Assembly (NCBI RefSeq): GCF_039596395.1
Contig: NZ_JBCNJT010000002.1
Coordinates: 434,001 to 498,000 of the forward strand
Length of the DNA: 64,000 bases
Direction: 5' to 3'
Source: Fluviicola sp.
GTDB taxonomy: Bacteria; Bacteroidota; Bacteroidia; Flavobacteriales_D; Crocinitomicaceae
A model generated the notes under the pieces. It ran no database searches. It saw only the letters and a program-made list of their open reading frames with translations, and had not been told where the DNA came from. Shown piece by piece: positions 53,489 to 62,218 of this stretch. The position numbers were made by a program, and so were the translations under genes. The stretch's first letter is position 1, and each line of letters opens with the position of its first letter.

Positions 53489-54967
53489 TCTTTCTATTTT
53501 CAAATAAGCTCCCAATCCCTGCAAGCCGCCTTCTCTTCCGAATCCGCTTTCTTTGTAACCTCCGAAAGGGGAAGTCGGATCGAATTTGTTATAAGTGTTT
53601 GCCCAGATCACTCCGGCGCGCAGTTTTGTTGTCAGGTTAAAGATCCGCGATCCTTTATCGGTCCAAACTCCGGCTGCCAGTCCGTATGGTGAATTATTCG
53701 CTTTTTGGATCACCTCATCAATGGTGCGGAAAGTCTGGATAGTTAGAACCGGACCGAAAATCTCTTCCTGTGCAATTCTGCTCGACTGCGCTACATCCGT
53801 GAATAATGTCGGACGAACGAAATATCCTTTTTTCGGGATCTCGCAGGAGCTTTCGTACATGCTTGCTCCTTCGTCTTTCCCAATTTTGATGTATTTCTGA
53901 ATCGTTTCCAATTGTTCTTTGGAATTGATCGCTCCGATATCGGTATTTTTATCCAATGGGTCGCCTACATACAACGTATCCAAACGGTCTTTTAGTTTTT
54001 GAATGACTTCTTCTGCAACGGATTCCTGTACGAACAAGCGCGAACCCGCACAACACACATGGCCCTGGTTGAAGAAAATCCCGTTCACGATTCCTTCCAC
54101 AGCCTGGTCGATCGGTGCATCTTCAAAAATAATATTGGCCGATTTCCCGCCGAGTTCCAAGGTCAGTTTCTTTCCTGTTCCCGCAACGGCTTTTTGAATG
54201 ATTTTCCCAACATGGGTAGAACCTGTAAAGGCAATTTTATTGATATCGGGATGATTGACAATTGCTGCTCCGGTATCACCGTAACCCGTCAAAATATTTA
54301 CAACACCTGCCGGCAAGCCGCTTTCGTGAATAATTTCTGACAGTAGCATGGCTGTCAAAGGTGTTGTTTCTGCCGGTTTCAAAACAACCGTATTTCCTGC
54401 TGCCAAAGCAGGGGCAATTTTCCAGGCTGCCATCAAAAGCGGGAAATTCCACGGGATGATTTGTCCCGCAACACCCAAAGCGCTTACTGTTCTGTTCGGA
54501 AACGCGTATTCCAGTTTATCTGCCCAACCGGCATAATAGAAGAAATGGTTGCACGCCAGCGGAACGTCTACATCACGTGATTCGCGAATAGTTTTCCCTG
54601 CATCCAGTGTTTCAACAACCGCTAGTTCACGTGCTCTTTCCTGCATCAAACGCGCAATACGGTAAATGTACTTCCCGCGCTCTTTGGCAGACAACTTTGA
54701 CCAAACGTTTTCGTAAGCCTTACGTGCTGCTTTCACCGCTTTGTCAACATCCGCTTCGTTGGCATACGCTACTTCTGCCAGCACCTGCTCATTTGCAGGG
54801 TTAGTCGACTTGAAATATTTTTTCGAAGCCGGAGCAACAAACTTCCCGTCGATATACAGGTCGTAACGCTCTTTCAGTTTCACGTGACTGGTACTTTCCG
54901 GGCTTGGACTGTAATCCCATCCGCCGTTGAAATCGAACGTTGTTTTTTCTTTCATCTTTTTTGACAT
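53486..54967 (-). CDS. NAD(P)-dependent aldehyde dehydrogenase
   Basis: 493 residues, full length. Oxidises an aldehyde to the acid; with deoC next to it, acetaldehyde is the likely substrate (inference). NAD-binding and catalytic motifs: IIPWNFPLLMAAWKIAPALAAGN, FTGSTHVGK, LELGGKSANI with Glu271, and FFNQGHVCCAG with catalytic Cys305. C-terminal PFGGYKESGFGREGG as usual. It starts 9 bases after the deoC stop. Confidence 0.95.
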   Translation of the reverse strand: MSKKMKEKTTFDFNGGWDYSPSPESTSHVKLKERYDLYIDGKFVAPASKKYFKSTNPANEQVLAEVAYANEADVDKAVKAARKAYENVWSKLSAKERGKYIYRIARLMQERARELAVVETLDAGKTIRESRDVDVPLACNHFFYYAGWADKLEYAFPNRTVSALGVAGQIIPWNFPLLMAAWKIAPALAAGNTVVLKPAETTPLTAMLLSEIIHESGLPAGVVNILTGYGDTGAAIVNHPDINKIAFTGSTHVGKIIQKAVAGTGKKLTLELGGKSANIIFEDAPIDQAVEGIVNGIFFNQGHVCCAGSRLFVQESVAEEVIQKLKDRLDTLYVGDPLDKNTDIGAINSKEQLETIQKYIKIGKDEGASMYESSCEIPKKGYFVRPTLFTDVAQSSRIAQEEIFGPVLTIQTFRTIDEVIQKANNSPYGLAAGVWTDKGSRIFNLTTKLRAGVIWANTYNKFDPTSPFGGYKESGFGREGGLQGLGAYLKIER

Positions 54968-54976
54968 ATCCTCCCG

Positions 54977-55909
54977 TTAATCTATCGAAAAATAATCGGC
55001 ACTTTGATAATGCCCTGTTTCCTGTTTCACCAATTGCATCAGCACGTCATTTGCCAGAGAACTCGCCCCGAAGCGGAACCATTCGTTATTCAACCAATCG
55101 TTTCCCAGGGTTTCTTTCACCATCACCAGGTTATGCAATGCCAGTTTGGAAGAAGAAATACCTCCCGCAGGCTTCATTCCTACTTTTACTCCTGTTTTGC
55201 GGTAAAAATCCTTGATGGCACACAACATGGTGTAAGTGACCTGCATGGTTGCGGCGGGCTGAATTTTACCGGTAGATGTTTTGATAAAATCCGCACCGGC
55301 ATACATGGCAATATCACTTGCTCTGCGCACCTGGTCCAAAGAGGCCAATTCGCCGGTTTCGAAAATTACTTTCAGCCGGGCTTTGCCGCATGCTTCTTTG
55401 ATGGCTGCAATTTCATCGAACACAAAATTGTAATCTCCGGCCAAAAATTTGCCGCGTGAGATCACCATGTCTATTTCGTCCGCTCCGTTATCGACCGCAA
55501 ACTGCGTGTCCAGCAATTTGATTTCCCGGGTGGATTGTCCGCTAGGAAATGCCGTTGAAACGGATGCTACTTTAATCCCCGAATCGCCTAGTGCCTTTTT
55601 GGCTTCCGCCACCATGGTCGGATAAACGCAAACTGCAGCAACAGTGGGCAATCCTTCCTGCAAATCGTGCAAGTGCTGTGCTTTGTAACACAATTGACGC
55701 ACTTTCCCCGGAGTATCTTTTCCCTCCAGCGTTGTTAAGTCAATCATATTCAAGACCATTTTCAATCCCTGAACTTTCGATTCGTTCTTGATACTTCGGG
55801 TTTGAAAACGGGCAACACGTTCTTCCACGCCTACTTTGTCCACAGAGGGAGAAAGTTTGAAGTCGGGAATATTTTTGAATGTTTTATTTCTATTCATGTA
55901 TGATGACAT
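54977..55909 (-). CDS. deoC: Deoxyribose-phosphate aldolase
   Basis: 310 residues. Cleaves 2-deoxyribose-5-phosphate to acetaldehyde and glyceraldehyde-3-phosphate in deoxynucleoside catabolism. The Schiff-base lysine is Lys200 in AGADFIKTSTGK; the second active-site Lys lies in VGMKPAGGI. Other landmarks: NMIDLTTLEG, AAVCVYPTMV, EIDMVISRG, VIFETGEL. Start MSSYMNRNK; Met5 is an alternative. First gene of the deoC-ALDH operon. Longer than E. coli DeoC (about 260 residues) by an N-terminal ~50-residue segment. Confidence 0.96.
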   Translation of the reverse strand: MSSYMNRNKTFKNIPDFKLSPSVDKVGVEERVARFQTRSIKNESKVQGLKMVLNMIDLTTLEGKDTPGKVRQLCYKAQHLHDLQEGLPTVAAVCVYPTMVAEAKKALGDSGIKVASVSTAFPSGQSTREIKLLDTQFAVDNGADEIDMVISRGKFLAGDYNFVFDEIAAIKEACGKARLKVIFETGELASLDQVRRASDIAMYAGADFIKTSTGKIQPAATMQVTYTMLCAIKDFYRKTGVKVGMKPAGGISSSKLALHNLVMVKETLGNDWLNNEWFRFGASSLANDVLMQLVKQETGHYQSADYFSID

Positions 55910-55919
55910 GTGATTTAAC

Positions 55920-55927
55920 CAAAGATA
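55920..55927 (-). promoter_or_regulatory. -7 element upstream of deoC
   Basis: Minus-strand TATCTTTG, a perfect TAnnTTTG match, only 11 bases from the annotated start, so the leader would be very short or the Met5 start would be used. No clear TTG at -33. Confidence 0.45.
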
Positions 55928-56059
55928 CAGATAGGAAATTAACTGGCGGTTAAATTCGGGGAAGAAATGGTGCTAAAAGGAATTAGTGATCTGATCCTTT
56001 GAAAGAATTACCCGCCATTTACAGGTATTATTTCTTTCCCTCTGATGCACAGATTATTT

Positions 56060-56086
56060 GAGACGCTTACCGGCCGTCTCTTTTTT
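56060..56086 (+). terminator. Orphan intrinsic terminator in the cysQ leader
   Basis: GAGACG (56060-56065) and CGTCTC (56075-56080) with a 9-nt loop, then six T. It points in the plus direction, but no plus-strand gene lies upstream (deoC is divergent). The cysQ start is 38 bases downstream. It could be an attenuator or the end of a short RNA. Confidence 0.55.
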
Positions 56087-56123
56087 CACTTATTTTATTG
56101 CATTTTCTTGCTACTTTTAACCA

Positions 56124-56942
56124 ATGGTTACTTCAGAAATTCAGTCTTTTATCCCTGTCGTTTTGAAAGCTTGCGTAGATGCTTCCAAAGCCATTATGGG
56201 AGTCTACGAAACAGATTTTGATCCTTCCCTCAAAAATGACGGCAGCCCGGTTACCAAGGCCGACCTGCTATCCAATGCAATCATCAAAAGCGCATTGGAA
56301 CAAACCGGAATTCCTGTCATCATGGAAGAAATCATCAATTCTCCCTATGAAATCCGGAAAAACTGGGAAACGGTTTGGGTAGTTGACCCATTAGACGGAA
56401 CAAAAGAGTTTATCAAAAAGAACGGGGAATTTGCCATTTGCGTCGCATTGGTACATCAAAATCAACCGGTCTTAGGCTTCATTACTGCACCGGCTAAAGA
56501 AGAAATACTTTTTGGCGGGAAGGAATTCGGCACTTCATTCCTGAGTTTCGACCAGGTTGAACAACAAGAACATTGGAAAACGATCCATCCGAAAACGGAA
56601 ACAAATACACCGCTGCGAATTTCGGGCAGCAGGTCCCATCATTCCGGGAATGACCTGAAGTTCAACGAATCCATGCGGCAGATTTTCGGGGAAGTGGAAT
56701 TTACTAAAATGGGAAGCGCCTTAAAGTTTTTCGACCTGGCGTTGGGAAAAGCAGATGTTTACCCGAGATTTGCACCGACTATGGAATGGGATATCGCTGC
56801 CGGGCAAGCAATCATTGAAGCATTGGGCGGAAGCGTGGTACATGCAGAAACGGATCAGCCGCTCCGGTATAATAAAGAGAACTTGTACAATCCTTATTTC
56901 ATTGTGAAAACCAAACCTGTTATTGAGCGATTGACTAAATGA
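56124..56942 (+). CDS. cysQ: 3'(2'),5'-bisphosphate nucleotidase
   Basis: 272 residues of the inositol-monophosphatase superfamily. Hydrolyses 3'-phosphoadenosine-5'-phosphate to AMP, recycling the by-product of sulfate assimilation and sulfotransfer. Metal-binding motifs: NDGSPVTKADLLSN, EE in IIMEEI-like VIMEEIINS, WVVDPLDGTKEFI (the DPLDGT signature) and the C-terminal APTMEWDIAAGQAII (WDxAA). The stop overlaps the ATG of the next gene. Confidence 0.93.
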   Translation: MVTSEIQSFIPVVLKACVDASKAIMGVYETDFDPSLKNDGSPVTKADLLSNAIIKSALEQTGIPVIMEEIINSPYEIRKNWETVWVVDPLDGTKEFIKKNGEFAICVALVHQNQPVLGFITAPAKEEILFGGKEFGTSFLSFDQVEQQEHWKTIHPKTETNTPLRISGSRSHHSGNDLKFNESMRQIFGEVEFTKMGSALKFFDLALGKADVYPRFAPTMEWDIAAGQAIIEALGGSVVHAETDQPLRYNKENLYNPYFIVKTKPVIERLTK

Positions 56943-58480
56943 AAATATTCCTGAACATCTTTTTTTCATGTTTGCTGGCTTCCACTGTTCTCGGACAGGA
57001 ATACCGTGTGTTGCCAATCGAAACATACTTTAAAGATGCTTCTTTTTTCACCGACTCTTCCTTCGCACCCGTTTTCCCGGTAACCGATAACCAGGTGAAT
57101 TATTACGGCGCAACCAAAGAAAATAAAACCCGGTACTCAAACATCGGTTATTACATCTATCAGCGGGAACTGATCCAGTTTGTCCGGAACAACGGAGCTA
57201 TTTGGGTTAGTCCGATCCTGGATATTCAAATGGGACGGGAACAAGGCGATACCAACATGCGCCAATACTTAAACGTGCGCGGTGTCCGCCTGGAGGGAAG
57301 CATGAAGAACAAGGTCTTCTTCTCCGGCTCTTTTTACGAAAACCAGGCTATTCTGCCTTATTATTTACAGCAATATGTAACAAATCGGGGCGAATTTTAT
57401 CCGAATAGCGCTGATTCAAGCTATTACCAGGTGAATGCTGTTATTCCGGGAAGCGCACGCACCAAACCTTTCAAAACCAACGGTTTCGATTATGCCTATG
57501 CAACGGGAATGGTGCAATGGCAGGTATTGAAAAGCTTATCAGTTTCTGTTGGGAACAATCCTGTTTTTATCGGGAGTGGTTACCGGTCGGTGATTTATTC
57601 CGACAATTCATTGCCGACGATGAATTTCCGCATCAATTACTCCCTGGGTAAAAAGTGGAACTTCCAGATGATCCGCATGCAGGGATTGAACATGCTGCGC
57701 GTTCCGTATTCCGCAAACGGGGAAGCACTGTATGAACGCAAGGCGCTGAGCATCGGAACGATCTATTTCCAGCCGACCGAACACTTAAGAATAGGATTGG
57801 TTGAAGGCGGAACCTGGACACGCGGAGATTCCATTCAGAAACAAGCTGTTGAAGGCGGGTTCTACATTCCCATCCCGGGAGCTGCAACGATCCAGCAAGG
57901 AATCAACGGAAAAAGCTATGGGTATCTGGGATTGGACCTGAACTGGCGATTCTGGAAAGTCCTTTTATACGGTCAATACGGAAGAAATCCATATTCCAAA
58001 TCGAGTGATGTGGGGCAAATCGGGATTCGCTACTGGCCGTTCAAATCTCCGAACTACCTGGTTCACGTGGAATACAACCACACAGCTGCAAATGCTTACC
58101 AATCTTCCAATCCACGGATCAATTACAGCAATTTCAACCTTCCGGTCGGGCATCCGATGGGAGCCGGAGTGGACGAAGTTGTTTTGAGGATCCGCGCGGA
58201 ATGGAACCACTTGTTTATTAGCTCATCGACCAATTATTACATCAATCAATCCGGTAATTACCGGCAATTGCTTCCCGTTTATGAAACAAACCCGGGGGTG
58301 AACCAGCAGGTATTTTATGAAAACCTGGAATTGGGATATAATTTCAACCACATTTACGGCCTGGAAATTTTCGGTTCAGCCAAATTGCGCATGGTCAACA
58401 ATCCTTTACAAAACGCACAATCTTACTGGTTCAACATCGGGATCCGGACCGCTCTTAACAATCATTATTTCGACTTCTGA
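56939..58480 (+). CDS. Outer-membrane barrel protein, Wzi-like capsule assembly type
   Basis: 513 residues. Signal peptide MKIFLNIFFSCLLASTVLGQ. The mature protein is a large beta barrel with regular aromatic strand ends, e.g. IWVSPILDIQMGREQGD, VFFSGSFYENQAILPYYLQQY, GFDYAYATGMVQWQVLKSLSVSVGNN and the signature-like GSGYRSVIYSDNSLP. It resembles Bacteroidota proteins annotated as capsule assembly Wzi. The ATG overlaps the cysQ stop (ATGA) and its own TGA overlaps the next ATG, so three genes are coupled. Confidence 0.78.
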   Translation: MKIFLNIFFSCLLASTVLGQEYRVLPIETYFKDASFFTDSSFAPVFPVTDNQVNYYGATKENKTRYSNIGYYIYQRELIQFVRNNGAIWVSPILDIQMGREQGDTNMRQYLNVRGVRLEGSMKNKVFFSGSFYENQAILPYYLQQYVTNRGEFYPNSADSSYYQVNAVIPGSARTKPFKTNGFDYAYATGMVQWQVLKSLSVSVGNNPVFIGSGYRSVIYSDNSLPTMNFRINYSLGKKWNFQMIRMQGLNMLRVPYSANGEALYERKALSIGTIYFQPTEHLRIGLVEGGTWTRGDSIQKQAVEGGFYIPIPGAATIQQGINGKSYGYLGLDLNWRFWKVLLYGQYGRNPYSKSSDVGQIGIRYWPFKSPNYLVHVEYNHTAANAYQSSNPRINYSNFNLPVGHPMGAGVDEVVLRIRAEWNHLFISSSTNYYINQSGNYRQLLPVYETNPGVNQQVFYENLELGYNFNHIYGLEIFGSAKLRMVNNPLQNAQSYWFNIGIRTALNNHYFDF

Positions 58481-59964
58481 TGCGATACCTGATTCACATA
58501 GCAGTTTTATTTATTGTTCTCACGGGGCATTCCCAGGGAACAATAGACCGAATCCGTTATTTGAACCTGAAACCGAATATCGCGGACTCCAGAATGATCC
58601 ATCATTCGGTGCAGCCGATGATCCGCTATACCGGAGCAAAAACGATTAAAACAGATACACTCGTTTTCGATGGCGATACCTCTATTTTTAATGCTTATTT
58701 CAGCCCGAAAGGTTCCAAACGCGGTTTTGCCATTCTTCCGGCAACCGACAGTTATTTCCAATACGACACCGCCATCAGTTATCGTGCAGCAGTTGGTTTT
58801 AACTTTGAAAAGACGTGGGGAAAATGGTACAATCGTACCTTGCTGACTTCCGGCTGGAGCTTGCGCGAAGATTACACGCAAACTCACGTTGCCTTTTCTC
58901 CTTTACAGGACAGAAGTTCATTCTGGTTCACGGATATCCGCACGCGTTTCGGGTATACGCCCGGCGACATGCTCCACATCAGCGCTGGAATCGACAACCA
59001 GTTTTTCGGGGAAGGATACCGCTCATTGATCCAGGGAGACCAGGTTGCCCCCAATCCGTTTGTCCAGTTCCGCGTGAATTTCTGGAATTTAGAATATGGT
59101 CTTCTTTACCAGTTCTTACATGATAATAATTACGCAAATAAAACCCGCGACTGGAAATACAATACCACGCATTACCTGAGCATGAACATCGGTCAGAATT
59201 TCAATATCATGTTATTGGAATCGGTCATTTTCCAATCGAAAGACAGCACTTACAAACGTGGTTATGAGGTCGAATACCTGAATCCGTTCGTATTTTTCCG
59301 CCCACAGGAATATAGTTTGGGATCTACAGATAACGTGTTGCTGGCTTTGCAATCTTCCTATTATTTCTCACAAAAGAAGCACTGTGTGTACTTTCAGCTT
59401 CCGCTGGACGAATTTGTGTTGAAAGAGATCACTAAGCGCTCGAAATGGTGGGCGAATAAATACGCGGTGCAATTGGGTATCAAAGGGCGATTCAAACGCT
59501 GGTCTTACCAGCTGGAAGGAAATCTGGTCAGGCCCTATACTTTCTCCCATATTTCTTCCGGACAGAACAATGGTTCTCTGGGCTTGCCGCTCGGACATTA
59601 CCTGGGAAGTAATTTTGCCGAACTGCTTGCAACGGCGCAAATTCCGTTCAAGCATTTTCAATTGACACTTTTCTCTTCCTTTTACCTGAAAGGATACGAT
59701 GATTCAGCAATCAGTTACGGAGGCGATATTTACAAAAGCTATGTTTCCCATCCGAAGGAATATGGAAATACCATTGGCCAGGGAATTACCCAACGCACTG
59801 TTTCGCTGCAGGCAAATGCTTCCACTACTTTAAACAAACTGCAGATGGAACTGTATCTCCAGGCAGGATTGCAATACAGTTGGGGAGAGATGGGAACAAG
59901 TGCTACTCCGCTCATTTGCGCGGGAGTTCGCAGCAACCTGTTCAACGAACGCAAAATCCGGTAA
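58480..59964 (+). CDS. Outer-membrane barrel protein, second Wzi-like paralog
   Basis: 494 residues. Signal peptide MRYLIHIAVLFIVLTGHSQ. Same barrel architecture as the preceding protein: YRAAVGFNFEKTWGKWYNRTLL, GIDNQFFGEGYRSLIQGDQVAPNP (matching GSGYRSVIYSDNSLP of the neighbour), FVFFRPQEYSLGSTDNVLL. The pair is coupled by a one-base stop-start overlap. Expected in the outer membrane, perhaps in surface-polysaccharide attachment. Confidence 0.75.
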   Translation: MRYLIHIAVLFIVLTGHSQGTIDRIRYLNLKPNIADSRMIHHSVQPMIRYTGAKTIKTDTLVFDGDTSIFNAYFSPKGSKRGFAILPATDSYFQYDTAISYRAAVGFNFEKTWGKWYNRTLLTSGWSLREDYTQTHVAFSPLQDRSSFWFTDIRTRFGYTPGDMLHISAGIDNQFFGEGYRSLIQGDQVAPNPFVQFRVNFWNLEYGLLYQFLHDNNYANKTRDWKYNTTHYLSMNIGQNFNIMLLESVIFQSKDSTYKRGYEVEYLNPFVFFRPQEYSLGSTDNVLLALQSSYYFSQKKHCVYFQLPLDEFVLKEITKRSKWWANKYAVQLGIKGRFKRWSYQLEGNLVRPYTFSHISSGQNNGSLGLPLGHYLGSNFAELLATAQIPFKHFQLTLFSSFYLKGYDDSAISYGGDIYKSYVSHPKEYGNTIGQGITQRTVSLQANASTTLNKLQMELYLQAGLQYSWGEMGTSATPLICAGVRSNLFNERKIR

Positions 59965-59968
59965 TAAA

Positions 59969-60010
59969 AAAGGGCCCTTCGACTATGCTCAGCGACCCTT
60001 TCTGTTTCAT
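59969..60010 (+). terminator. Terminator with CTTCGACTATGCTCAG loop
   Basis: AAAGGG (59969-59974) pairs with CCCTTT (59996-60001), then a T-rich stretch. The loop holds CTTCGACTATGCTCAG (59977-59992). It ends the cysQ transcript and faces the convergent DUF4382 gene. Confidence 0.6.
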
Positions 60011-60027
60011 TTTAGTATACAAGACTT

Positions 60028-60807
60028 TTAGATCTGGATAGAGCCTACATTTTTTATCTGGCCCTTCGTAACCGTTACGTTTTGTATACTTTCCTGAGAT
60101 GTTACCACTTCACCTTGTGCTTTCGCTTCAATGTTCAAAGTATATGTTCCGTCGGGAACACCTTTGATCATAAAATATCCGTTGCTGTTAATGAACGTAC
60201 TTGCATTGTATGAAGCATTACTTAAAGTAATTGCTGCCTGCGAAGCTCCGCTTACCTGTCCCTGCACACCTGTCGACGGATCGACAATCTCTGCAATTAC
60301 CGGGTTCAGTGTATAACCACCACCCGCTTGTGCAATGGATGAGCCAACGTTGAAATCCAGCAAAATACTTGCCGTTACACCGCTGCTAACCGTACAATGG
60401 ATCGGAACTTCAACCTGTCCCTGGAAACTGGATCCGAAAGAAAGGTTTACCGTGTTTGAACCATTCGATCCGTTAAACGTTAAACTGTTCTCACCACTAA
60501 AAGTCAATTTTAGTTTGGTATATGTTCCCGGTTGAACAGTTGTTGCACTTGCAAGTGTAACCTCTGCCCCATTTGTCAAAGTCATGATGTTAATTTCATG
60601 GGAAGATTCATTGATGGTTACCCACCCGGAATTCTGGAGATAAGCTTCGATTTTCACGATTTCCACATTCAGCGCTACGAAATCACCCGGTGAATCGGTC
60701 ATTCGAACTTCCATTTGTCCCTGAGAGACTTTATTGTCTTTCTTACATGATTGAATAGTGAATCCTGCACAAACAATCATCAACGTAAATACTAGTATCC
60801 TTTTCAT
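60028..60807 (-). CDS. DUF4382 lipoprotein
   Basis: 259 residues. Lipobox in LVFTLMIVCAGFTIQSC. Residues ~30-170 are a DUF4382 domain (GQMEVRMTDSPGDFVALNVEIVKIEAYLQN, ... LLDFNVGSSIAQAGGGYTLNPVIAEI). The C-terminal ~80 residues form a carboxypeptidase-regulatory-like fold (VQGQVSGASQAAITLSN ... GYFMIKGVPDGTYTLNIEAKAQG). Probably an outer-membrane lipoprotein; function unknown. Confidence 0.85.
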   Translation of the reverse strand: MKRILVFTLMIVCAGFTIQSCKKDNKVSQGQMEVRMTDSPGDFVALNVEIVKIEAYLQNSGWVTINESSHEINIMTLTNGAEVTLASATTVQPGTYTKLKLTFSGENSLTFNGSNGSNTVNLSFGSSFQGQVEVPIHCTVSSGVTASILLDFNVGSSIAQAGGGYTLNPVIAEIVDPSTGVQGQVSGASQAAITLSNASYNASTFINSNGYFMIKGVPDGTYTLNIEAKAQGEVVTSQESIQNVTVTKGQIKNVGSIQI

Positions 60808-61006
60808 AATCGTGTATTTTAATCCGGAAATGGGCTAAACGAAGTTTGTGCCAAAGGAATAATTGCAGCCTGCGAATTTGTGCGATTCGTCCGAAAAATA
60901 AAGGGGTTTCAGAATGATATAGGAATGGTGCCAAGAAGCGAACCGGTGTGTTTTCCGGTTCAATTTGAAAAGGCCGTTTTCAATTTGAAAAAGGAATTTT
61001 CAGGGC
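60808..61006. other. Intergenic region without a gene
   Basis: About 200 bp between the DUF4382 start and the candidate small RNA. Contains two copies of TTTTCAATTTGAAAA-like sequence (60958-60992). No clear promoter for the DUF4382 gene was identified. Confidence 0.4.
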
Positions 61007-61100
61007 AAAAAAAAAGAGGGAGGCTTACCACTTCCTCCCTCAAACTAACACACCTATGACCCGATTTTTGAGAATCCATGTTTGGATCTCATAACCTGAT
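61007..61100 (-). ncRNA. Candidate small RNA of about 95 nt
   Basis: A perfect -7 element (TATCTTTG, 61114-61107) is followed, in the minus direction, by hairpin 1 (GAGATCC / GGATTCTC, 61090-61070) and then a strong intrinsic terminator: GAGGGAGG (61041-61034) pairs with CCTCCCTC (61023-61016), followed by nine T. Transcription from about 61100 would give a ~95-nt RNA that ends before any gene. A 12-codon frame MRSKHGFSKIGS (61092-61054) lies inside, so a leader peptide is possible, but the DUF4382 gene starts 200 bases further on. No Rfam family assigned. Confidence 0.5.
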
Positions 61101-61106
61101 ACAGAA

Positions 61107-61114
61107 CAAAGATA
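61107..61114 (-). promoter_or_regulatory. -7 element of the candidate small RNA
   Basis: Minus-strand TATCTTTG, a perfect TAnnTTTG. The -33 region lacks a clean TTG. Confidence 0.5.
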
Positions 61115-61281
61115 TCTTTAAAGTTAAATGAAACCTTCAGGAATTAATAAGAGGTAAGAACCAAGTAACATTTGGTTCATTTTAAAGAATACTTGAAATA
61201 ATTATTATCTAAAATCAATCTAATTTATACCTGTTTTGAAATTTTGAATTCGAGTTGGGTACAACTTGGCAAGTTGATGCT

Positions 61282-61289
61282 TACATTTG
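61282..61289 (+). promoter_or_regulatory. -7 element of the ctaB-cox promoter
   Basis: TACATTTG, a perfect TAnnTTTG match 24 bases upstream of the chosen ctaB start. TTG occurs at 61255 and 61266, not at ideal spacing. It supports the start at 61313 over the longer frame at 61244. Confidence 0.6.
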
Positions 61290-61312
61290 CACCATCTTTA
61301 AAAAGAGTAATT

Positions 61313-62212
61313 ATGGGTATTGGCAAAAAAGTGAAGATGTACATGAATTTCACCAAATTCAGACTCTCAGCCCTTGTTATTCTATCGGCACTTTCCGGAT
61401 ATTTATTTGTTGGCGGTCGTGACGGACTGGAAATGACCTACTTAATACTTGGTGGTTTATTGGTAACTGCTGCCTCCAACGGATCCAATCAAATCTGGGA
61501 ACGCGAACTGGATGTTTTGATGAACCGTACCGGGAAAAGACCGCTTCCCATGGGAGAAATGTCTGTTAACGAAGGATTAATTGTCATCGCACTTTGTTTA
61601 CTTCCGGGATTGTGGATGCTTTATCAATTGAACCTGGGTTGCATGCTTCTTGGTTTAGCCGCATTTGTCTCTTACGTTTTTATTTATACCCCGATGAAGC
61701 GCATTTCTACATGGGCTGTTTTTGTGGGGGCATTTCCCGGAGCACTTCCTCCAATGATCGGAGCTGTTGCCGGATCCGACAGCTTTGGTTTGGTGCCGGG
61801 CGTATTGTTTTTCGTGCAATTTGTGTGGCAATTCCCGCATTTCTGGGCCATTGCCTGGGTGGTTTACGATGATTACCAGCAAGCAGGATTTTCCTTACTG
61901 CCTTCCAAACAGGGAAGAACCAAAGGATCGGCTTTCCAGATCATGATCTACTCACTGGCATTGATTCCGTTTTCATTATTGCCATGGCTGATGGGCTGGA
62001 CAAGCGACATTACTTTAATAGTAGCCGGAAGTTTTTCCATCTTATTCTTCCTTCAAGCTTATAAATTATTCCTAAGCCTTACTATTGCCGATGCCCGGAA
62101 ACTGATGTTTGCATCTTTTATCTGGTTACCGGTTGTTCAATTTTTATATGTGTTCGACAGAAAGCTTCCTGAAATTATGGACGCTTTGTGGCAGCACGGT
62201 ACTCTTTTTTAA
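61313..62212 (+). CDS. ctaB: Protoheme IX farnesyltransferase (heme O synthase)
   Basis: 299 residues from the ATG at 61313 (MGIGKKVKMYMNFTKFRLSALV). A polytopic UbiA-family prenyltransferase that converts heme B to heme O for heme-copper oxidases. The first Asp-rich site is in NGSNQIWERELDVLMNRTGKRPLPMGE (N-x3-D-x2-D pattern with the RTxxRP motif). The loop after it, YTPMKRISTWAVFVGAFPGALPPMIG, and HFWAIAWVVYDDYQQAGF are typical. It lies six bases upstream of the cytochrome oxidase genes. Confidence 0.95.
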   Translation: MGIGKKVKMYMNFTKFRLSALVILSALSGYLFVGGRDGLEMTYLILGGLLVTAASNGSNQIWERELDVLMNRTGKRPLPMGEMSVNEGLIVIALCLLPGLWMLYQLNLGCMLLGLAAFVSYVFIYTPMKRISTWAVFVGAFPGALPPMIGAVAGSDSFGLVPGVLFFVQFVWQFPHFWAIAWVVYDDYQQAGFSLLPSKQGRTKGSAFQIMIYSLALIPFSLLPWLMGWTSDITLIVAGSFSILFFLQAYKLFLSLTIADARKLMFASFIWLPVVQFLYVFDRKLPEIMDALWQHGTLF

Positions 62213-62218
62213 AAACGT

